Below, in pieces: positions 12,847-16,876 of a stretch of 16,876 nucleotides of DNA. This stretch comes from JASJHI01 sp033791105. GTDB lineage: Bacteria; Actinomycetota; Acidimicrobiia; Acidimicrobiales; Ilumatobacteraceae. The translations under genes and the position numbers were made by a program. The stretch's first letter is position 1; each line of letters begins with the position of its first letter. The stretch lies in assembly GCA_033791105.1 (NCBI GenBank), contig JASJHI010000161.1, positions 1 to 16,876 on the forward strand. Reading direction: 5' to 3'. The notes beneath the pieces are model-generated. The model did not search any database. It saw nothing but the letters and a program-made list of their open reading frames with translations, and was not told where the DNA came from.

Positions 12847-14829
12847 ATGAGCGAGCACAGGGTGGCGTCGGCCCGGCCAGAACCGGATCGTCCGTGGATG
12901 ATGCGGACATACTCGGGCCACTCGACCGCCGAGGCGTCGAACGAGTTGTACCGCACCAACTTGGCCAAGGGTCAGACCGGGCTGTCGATCGCGTTCGACC
13001 TGCCCACCCAGACCGGCTACGACCCAGACTCGCCGATGTCGCGCGGGGAGGTCGGCAAGGTCGGCGTACCGGTGGCACACCTCGGGCACATGCGGTCGCT
13101 GCTCGACCAAATCCCACCCGACCGGATGAACACGTCGATGACGATCAACGCCACCGCCGCCTGGCTGCTGGCGCTGTACGTGGCGAACGCCGAGGAGCAG
13201 GGGATCGATTCGACCGCGCTGCGCGGCACGACGCAGAACGACATCGTCAAGGAGTACCTCTCGCGGGGTACTTACATCTTCCCGCCCGAACCATCCCGGC
13301 GGCTGATCGTCGACATGGTCGCATGGTGCTCCGAGCACGCACCGAAGTGGAACCCGATGAATGTCTGCTCGTACCACCTCCAGGAGGCGGGGGCCACACC
13401 CGAGCAGGAGATCGCCTACTCGATGGCCACGGCGATCGGTGTGCTCGACGCGGTGCGCTCGTCGGGTCAGGTCCCGTCCGAGCGCTTCACCCAAGTGTTC
13501 GGCTCCATCTCATTCTTCGTCAATGCCGGCATCCGGTTCGTCGAGGAGGTCTGCAAGCTGCGGGCGATGACCGAGATGTGGGAGCACATCGGCCGCACGC
13601 GCTACGGGGTCACCGACGAGAAGGCGCTGCGCTTTCGGTACGGCGTGCAGGTGAACTCGTTGGGGCTCACCGAGGCGCAGCCCGAGAACAACGTGCAACG
13701 GATCGTGCTGGAGATGCTCGCGGTGACGTTGTCGAAGAATGCCCGGGCGCGGTCGGTGCAGCTGCCCGCATGGAACGAAGCTCTGGGGTTGCCGCGGCCA
13801 TGGGATCAGCAATGGTCGCTGCGGATGCAGCAGGTATTGGCATTCGAAACCGATCTGCTCGAATACGAGGACATCTTCGACGGATCGATCGTGATCGAGT
13901 CGCGGACAACTGCCTTGCGTTCGGCGGCCTCGGCCGAGTTGGACGATGTGCTGTCGATGGGCGGGGCATTCGAGGCGGTCGAGACGTTGAAGGCACGGCT
14001 GGTGGCCTCGATGGCCCAACGCACGCGGCGGATCGAGGCCGGCGAGCAGGTGGTCGTCGGCGTCAACGACTTCGTCGAGACGACAGAATCGCCATTGGGT
14101 GGCGAGGGGGCGATTCTGCGCGTCGATCCCACGGTCGAGCAGGCGATGGTCGCGGATGTCGAGTCGTGGCGCGCTGACCGCTCGGAGTCCGATGTCGCGG
14201 CTGCCTTGGCCGCGCTGCGGCGTGCCGCCGTCGACGGTGACAACGTCATGCCGCCATCGATCGTGTTGGCCAGGGCCGGCGGCACGACCGGCGAGTGGGG
14301 CGACGTGATGCGCGACGTGTTCGGCGAGTTCCGTGCTCCGACCGGCGTCGGTGGGGCGTCTGGGGGCGTGGCCGGGTCCGCGCTCGGTGAGGTCGCTTCG
14401 TTCGTTCGGACCATCGCCGGTGGGCCACCGAAGCTGCTGGTCGCGAAGCCTGGTTTGGACGGCCACTCCAACGGCGCCGAGCAGATCGCGGTAGCCGCTC
14501 GCGACTCGGGCATGGAGGTGGTGTACTCCGGCATCCGGTTGACGCCCGAGCAGATCGCCGCATCGGCGCGCGACGAGGATCCCGACGTGATCGGGCTGTC
14601 GATCCTGTCGGGCTCGCATCTCGACCTCGTGCCCGACGTGCTCGAACACCTCCGCTCGATGGGTGTCGCTGCGCCGGTCGTCGTCGGCGGCATCAGCCCC
14701 GAAGCCGACCGCCCCCGCCTGGTCGCCGCCGGCGTCGCGAGGATCTACACCCCCAAGGACTTCGAGCTGGCGAAAATCATGCGCGACATCGCCACCCTCA
14801 CCCAGACCCACCGCACCGAGTCTGTGTAA
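12847..14829 (+). CDS. ecm: Ethylmalonyl-CoA mutase, adenosylcobalamin-dependent
   Basis: This 660-residue single-chain B12 mutase should convert (2R)-ethylmalonyl-CoA to (2S)-methylsuccinyl-CoA in the ethylmalonyl-CoA pathway. It matches Rhodobacter Ecm/MeaA almost block for block: RTYSGHSTAEASNELYRTN (20-38), GLSIAFDLPTQTGYD (45-59), RMNTSMTINATAAWLLALY (93-111), KWNPMNVCSYHLQEAGATPEQE (167-188), and PAWNEALGLPRPWDQQWSLRMQQ (307-329). The C-terminal B12 domain has PGLDGHSNGAEQIA with the DXHXXG motif (Asp538, His540, Gly543), GLSILSGSH (583-591), and VVVGGI (611-616). Ordinary methylmalonyl-CoA mutase large subunits are longer and differ in the active-site strand, so Ecm is preferred. ATG 12847 follows a GGCGAG-like site; the in-frame TTG at 12811 would add 12 residues of no family similarity. 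The last codons and stop lie inside a repeat shared with 14877-14926. Crotonyl-CoA carboxylase/reductase and methylsuccinyl-CoA dehydrogenase genes are not in the window. Confidence 0.94.
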   Translation: MSEHRVASARPEPDRPWMMRTYSGHSTAEASNELYRTNLAKGQTGLSIAFDLPTQTGYDPDSPMSRGEVGKVGVPVAHLGHMRSLLDQIPPDRMNTSMTINATAAWLLALYVANAEEQGIDSTALRGTTQNDIVKEYLSRGTYIFPPEPSRRLIVDMVAWCSEHAPKWNPMNVCSYHLQEAGATPEQEIAYSMATAIGVLDAVRSSGQVPSERFTQVFGSISFFVNAGIRFVEEVCKLRAMTEMWEHIGRTRYGVTDEKALRFRYGVQVNSLGLTEAQPENNVQRIVLEMLAVTLSKNARARSVQLPAWNEALGLPRPWDQQWSLRMQQVLAFETDLLEYEDIFDGSIVIESRTTALRSAASAELDDVLSMGGAFEAVETLKARLVASMAQRTRRIEAGEQVVVGVNDFVETTESPLGGEGAILRVDPTVEQAMVADVESWRADRSESDVAAALAALRRAAVDGDNVMPPSIVLARAGGTTGEWGDVMRDVFGEFRAPTGVGGASGGVAGSALGEVASFVRTIAGGPPKLLVAKPGLDGHSNGAEQIAVAARDSGMEVVYSGIRLTPEQIAASARDEDPDVIGLSILSGSHLDLVPDVLEHLRSMGVAAPVVVGGISPEADRPRLVAAGVARIYTPKDFELAKIMRDIATLTQTHRTESV

Positions 14830-14865
14830 GCGATTACCGCGGATCTCGACGTCGCAGCTCACGCT
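14816..14865 (-). repeat. 50-bp repeat, left copy 1 (contains ecm stop)
   Basis: This copy matches 14877-14926 at 49 of 50 positions with a 61-bp offset. It begins inside ecm: the last codons GAG TCT GTG and the TAA stop at 14827-14829 belong to the repeat. The only difference from the neighbouring copy is A14829 (C14890 there), which is the last base of the stop codon. In the orientation AGCGT...TCGG it reads on the minus strand, away from the DUF559 gene. Confidence 0.9.
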
Positions 14866-14876
14866 CCCGACCTGCC

Positions 14877-14926
14877 CCGAGTCTGTGTACGCGATTACCG
14901 CGGATCTCGACGTCGCAGCTCACGCT
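14877..14926 (-). repeat. 50-bp repeat, left copy 2 (contains DUF559-gene stop)
   Basis: This near-identical tandem partner of 14816-14865 is separated from it by 11 bp. Its DUF559-proximal end (AGCGTGAG on the minus strand) contains the TGA stop of the DUF559 gene at 14920-14922. The high identity of the pair implies recent duplication or conversion of a 61-bp unit. Confidence 0.9.
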
Positions 14927-15858
14927 GCTGCCGGGATGGCGAGCGCCCGTCGGACGTCACGCAGTACGTCTCCTGGTGAACCCGTGACCTGTTCATAGGT
15001 GAACTGGTAAGGCCGAAGACCTTCTGCCAGGAGTGCATTCATCCGCTCCGCGTCGCGGCTCATCTGCTGCGTGGACCGGTGATACCGATAGCCGAGCACC
15101 TCGACGACAACGGGCGTTCCGCCGAAGCGGAAATCAACGCGGACGAGCCGGCCGCCCGCCCGAGCGAGCACCGGCTGGGTCTGCGGTAGTTGCATCCCGG
15201 CGTCGGCGAGGAGGCGAAGGAACCGGCGCTCGAGATAGCTGTGCCCACCGCGGATTGCCTCCACGCCTTCGATCGCCTCGAGCAGCCGGGGAATCCCGAA
15301 TCGGCCCGGCGCGCGGAGCGCGACGATCCGGCGGTGCACGAGTTCCTCGCTCAGCTTGCGGTCGCGGAGACCGGAATCGAGCGCGATCGTGAGGCGCTCG
15401 ACCGACTCCGACCGGGCCAGTTCGATGAGGGTGCGCGCGGCACTGGTCGAGGGGATGTCGCCAATCCGCGTGCGGTCGGCGAGATCGAGTGACGTGGTGG
15501 TGTGGATCCGGTGTCCGATGCGGCGCATGTTGCGCCCACGCACGATCGTCACGTCGAATGGTGGCGCCAGCTCGAATCCGTCGAAGCCGTGCAGCGCGGC
15601 CGCACTACGGCTGCTGGCGAACGCTCCTGGGCCGAGATCCATGACGAGGGCTCGGAGGTCTGCCAACGTATCGTCGGGAGCGCCAGGGAGCCGGAACGTG
15701 TTGATCCCGACCTGGACGAGGAAGCCGCTCGAGACTCGGCTTCGAAGCTGGACATCGGACACACCGATGTCATGTGCCTGCCGCCGCGACAGCAAGCCCA
15801 GCTGACCACTCGCTGCCGCCACGATTCGACGGGTGGTGTTGGTCATGGACCCCAGCAT
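14920..15858 (-). CDS. AbiEi-like/DUF559-domain protein (PD-(D/E)XK nuclease fold)
   Basis: This 312-residue protein has two parts. The N-terminus (about residues 10-60: GQLGLLSRRQAHDIGVSDVQLRSRVSSGFLVQVGINTFRL) looks like the winged-helix domain of AbiEi-type antitoxins. The middle (about 80-180) resembles the AbiEi regulatory region. The C-terminus (about 205-308) is DUF559-like, related to very-short-patch-repair endonucleases, with Glu210 in SYLERR, Asp242 in VRVDFRF, and Glu253 in VVVEVLGYRYH. Relatives often have EVDG where this has EVLG. Such orphan genes are common in actinobacteria; a toxin partner is not seen. ATG 15858 is the first start; ATG 15846 (four residues shorter, GGGG just upstream) is also possible. 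The stop sits inside a repeat copy, and the gene is bracketed by outward-facing repeat pairs. DNA cleavage is inferred from the fold only. Confidence 0.82.
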   Translation of the reverse strand: MLGSMTNTTRRIVAAASGQLGLLSRRQAHDIGVSDVQLRSRVSSGFLVQVGINTFRLPGAPDDTLADLRALVMDLGPGAFASSRSAAALHGFDGFELAPPFDVTIVRGRNMRRIGHRIHTTTSLDLADRTRIGDIPSTSAARTLIELARSESVERLTIALDSGLRDRKLSEELVHRRIVALRAPGRFGIPRLLEAIEGVEAIRGGHSYLERRFLRLLADAGMQLPQTQPVLARAGGRLVRVDFRFGGTPVVVEVLGYRYHRSTQQMSRDAERMNALLAEGLRPYQFTYEQVTGSPGDVLRDVRRALAIPAAA

Positions 15859-15863
15859 GATGA

Positions 15864-15886
15864 AGGCCTGTCACATCCTGTGGCCT
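15864..15886. promoter_or_regulatory. Imperfect palindrome just upstream of the DUF559 gene
   Basis: AGGCC (15864-15868) with CACA (15872-15875) is mirrored by TGTG (15879-15882) and GCCT (15883-15886), with a 3-nt bulge in the left arm. It lies 5 bp upstream of the first possible ATG. AbiEi-type winged-helix proteins are known to repress their own promoters through inverted repeats, so this is a candidate operator; that link is inference. Confidence 0.35.
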
Positions 15887-15910
15887 CAGGCGGCCGGGAC
15901 CTCCAGAAGC

Positions 15911-15960
15911 AGCGTTACGCCGAACGCGCAGTTCCGGGGTATTCGGTTACACAGCTTCGG
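15911..15960 (+). repeat. Diverged 50-bp repeat, right copy 1
   Basis: Compared without gaps to the reverse complement of 14816-14865, this segment matches at about 34 of 50 positions. Agreement is concentrated in AGCGT at one end and in the segment from about unit position 21 on (TCCG, GGTA, TCG, TTACACAG, TCGG). It reads on the plus strand, away from the DUF559 gene. It is weaker than the other copies but in the same register. Confidence 0.6.
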
Positions 15961-15972
15961 GAACCGGAACGC

Positions 15973-16022
15973 AGCGTGATCGGAAACGCCGAGATCCGAG
16001 GTAATCGCTCACACAGACGCCG
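15973..16022 (+). repeat. 50-bp repeat, right copy 2
   Basis: This segment matches the reverse complement of 14816-14865 at about 41 of 50 positions without gaps, including GAGATCCG, GGTAATCGCT and ACACAGA. It lies 62 bp after the start of right copy 1, nearly the same period as the left pair (61 bp). It ends 12 bp before the stop of the secreted-protein gene. No gene is supported in 15859-16034. Confidence 0.78.
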
Positions 16023-16034
16023 AGCGCGTCGGGG

Positions 16035-16876
16035 TCAGCCGCGGGTGCCGATCGTCTGGATCTCGTCGACGTCGTAGGGGTACGTGCGACTGGTCGTGAT
16101 GGTGCCGAGGTTGCCGGAGCCACCGCTGGATGTGTACGACACCGCGTACGTACTCGAGATCGTGACCTGGTACGGCGACTCGTCGGGAGACGACTGACGG
16201 TAGGTGTACCCGCACGGCCCCTCGTCGGTCGTGTCGAGGTCGGGGTGCACCGCCTCGATCGGTGTGCCGAGGCCTTGGCAGGTGACGCTGTCGCCGTTGC
16301 CGAAGTCGAACTGCGTCGAGACATGCTGTGCGGTCGCGGTCGCCGAGACGAAGCCGGCCGCAGCGTGCGCTGAGATCGGGCCGGGGTCGTCGATCGCCAG
16401 CCAGAGACCGAGGTTGACGAAGCCACCGTGCTCGGGAGCGGGATTGATGTTGGCCACGGGCTGCGGGACGCGTCGCCTGATGCTCGCCCGGACCTCGTCG
16501 ATCATGTCCTGAACAGTCACGCCCTCGTCGATCAGGATGAGGACCCGCGCGCTGCCGGGGCAGGTCTTCCAGTAGCCGGTCATCAGTTTGCCGTTGATCT
16601 CGACCGTGACCGGATGGTCGTTGTCGAGCGACAGATGGCCGTCCGGCAATTCCCGGATGTACGCCTTCGTGTACGAGCAGCGCGGCCCGCCCGTTCCGCC
16701 GCTTCCACCACCGCCACCGCCGGAGGACCCCCCGTCACCCACATCGACGCCGATCGTGTCCGTGCCATCATCGACCGTGACCGGTGGCGGCACCTGGCCT
16801 GTTCCCTGGTCGCCGGCACCGACCAGCGAAGGCAGAGCGACCACAGCGGCCGGAGCGAGGAGCAGCGCTATAACAG
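16035..16876 (-). CDS. Secreted four-cysteine protein with Gly-rich linker, 5' end outside window
   Basis: I do not recognise a named family. The frame runs off the right edge, so the start is missing. Just inside the edge the sequence reads VIALLLAPAAVVALPSLVGAG, the hydrophobic core and likely cleavage region of a signal peptide, so the mature protein (about 260 residues) is exported. A Gly/Ser-rich low-complexity stretch (GSSGGGGGGSGGTGG) precedes a domain containing RCSYTKAYIRELPDG, VTVEINGKLMTGYWKTCPGS, and VLILIDEGVTVQDMIDEVRASI. The last part (FVNLGLWLAIDDPGPISAHAAAG, DSVTCQGLG, GPCGYTYRQSS, TYAVSYTSSG) is rich in beta-strand-like segments. Four cysteines could form two disulfides. The internal GTG at 16844 would remove the signal peptide and is unlikely to be the true start. 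A cell-surface or pilus-associated role is possible but unsupported here. Confidence 0.8.
   Translation of the reverse strand, partial: VIALLLAPAAVVALPSLVGAGDQGTGQVPPPVTVDDGTDTIGVDVGDGGSSGGGGGGSGGTGGPRCSYTKAYIRELPDGHLSLDNDHPVTVEINGKLMTGYWKTCPGSARVLILIDEGVTVQDMIDEVRASIRRRVPQPVANINPAPEHGGFVNLGLWLAIDDPGPISAHAAAGFVSATATAQHVSTQFDFGNGDSVTCQGLGTPIEAVHPDLDTTDEGPCGYTYRQSSPDESPYQVTISSTYAVSYTSSGGSGNLGTITTSRTYPYDVDEIQTIGTRG

Noticed and set aside
13510..14862. 450-residue minus-strand ORF opposite ecm
   Set aside because: Ecm motifs are continuous on the plus strand; the minus-strand frame has no recognisable features and is a high-GC shadow.
14816..14926. CRISPR-like array
   Set aside because: There are only two near-identical units with an 11-bp linker, coding overlap at both ends and no cas genes, so it is a tandem duplication and not a CRISPR array.
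15854..15903. A fifth repeat copy one period upstream of 15911
   Set aside because: Only AGC, ATCC and scattered bases agree in register; the match is not better than expected by chance.

Overview
The window is high-GC actinobacterial DNA. Gene content and protein style suggest a deep-branching actinobacterium such as an Acidimicrobiia/Ilumatobacter relative; this placement is inference. Supporting signs are a MshA-type glycosyltransferase beside a YbjN-domain gene and proC, an RsiG-like helical anti-sigma protein, a membrane-anchored actinobacterial cyclophilin, frequent GTG starts and 4-bp ATGA/GTGA gene overlaps. I see no rRNA, tRNA, CRISPR array or transposase.

Layout. (1) 1-3804, all minus strand: moaD/thiS-like gene -> rsiG-like gene (4-bp overlap) -> mshA -> ybjN-domain gene -> proC, with GC-rich hairpins around proC. 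(2) 3926-4777, plus strand: a membrane-anchored cyclophilin, divergent from the moaD-like gene. (3) 4796-10851, minus strand: a complete seven-gene Mrp/Mnh cation/proton antiporter operon, mnhA-B-C-D-E-F-G. Five of its six junctions are 4-bp overlaps. (4) 10969-14829, plus strand: 3-hydroxybutyryl-CoA dehydrogenase, leucyl/phenylalanyl-tRNA-protein transferase (aat), a 304-bp gap full of hairpins, then ethylmalonyl-CoA mutase (ecm). (5) 14816-16022: an AbiEi-like/DUF559 nuclease-fold gene bracketed by outward-facing pairs of a ~50-bp repeat with ~61-bp spacing. (6) 16035 to the window end, minus strand: the 3' part of a secreted four-cysteine protein whose start lies outside the window.

How the genes work together. 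The Mrp operon encodes one membrane complex exporting Na+ (or K+) in exchange for protons. The hydroxybutyryl-CoA dehydrogenase and the B12-dependent mutase both fit acyl-CoA assimilation: acetoacetyl-CoA/3-hydroxybutyryl-CoA interconversion, and the ethylmalonyl-CoA to methylsuccinyl-CoA step of the ethylmalonyl-CoA pathway. MshA suggests mycothiol synthesis. The RsiG-like protein suggests that a c-di-GMP-controlled sigma/anti-sigma switch exists in this organism.

The points most worth a second look are the repeat family around the DUF559 gene (one copy supplies the stop codon of ecm), the two one-residue-degenerate c-di-GMP motifs in the RsiG-like protein, the Gly-Gly-Ala-Gln end of the MoaD-like protein, and the structured region upstream of ecm.
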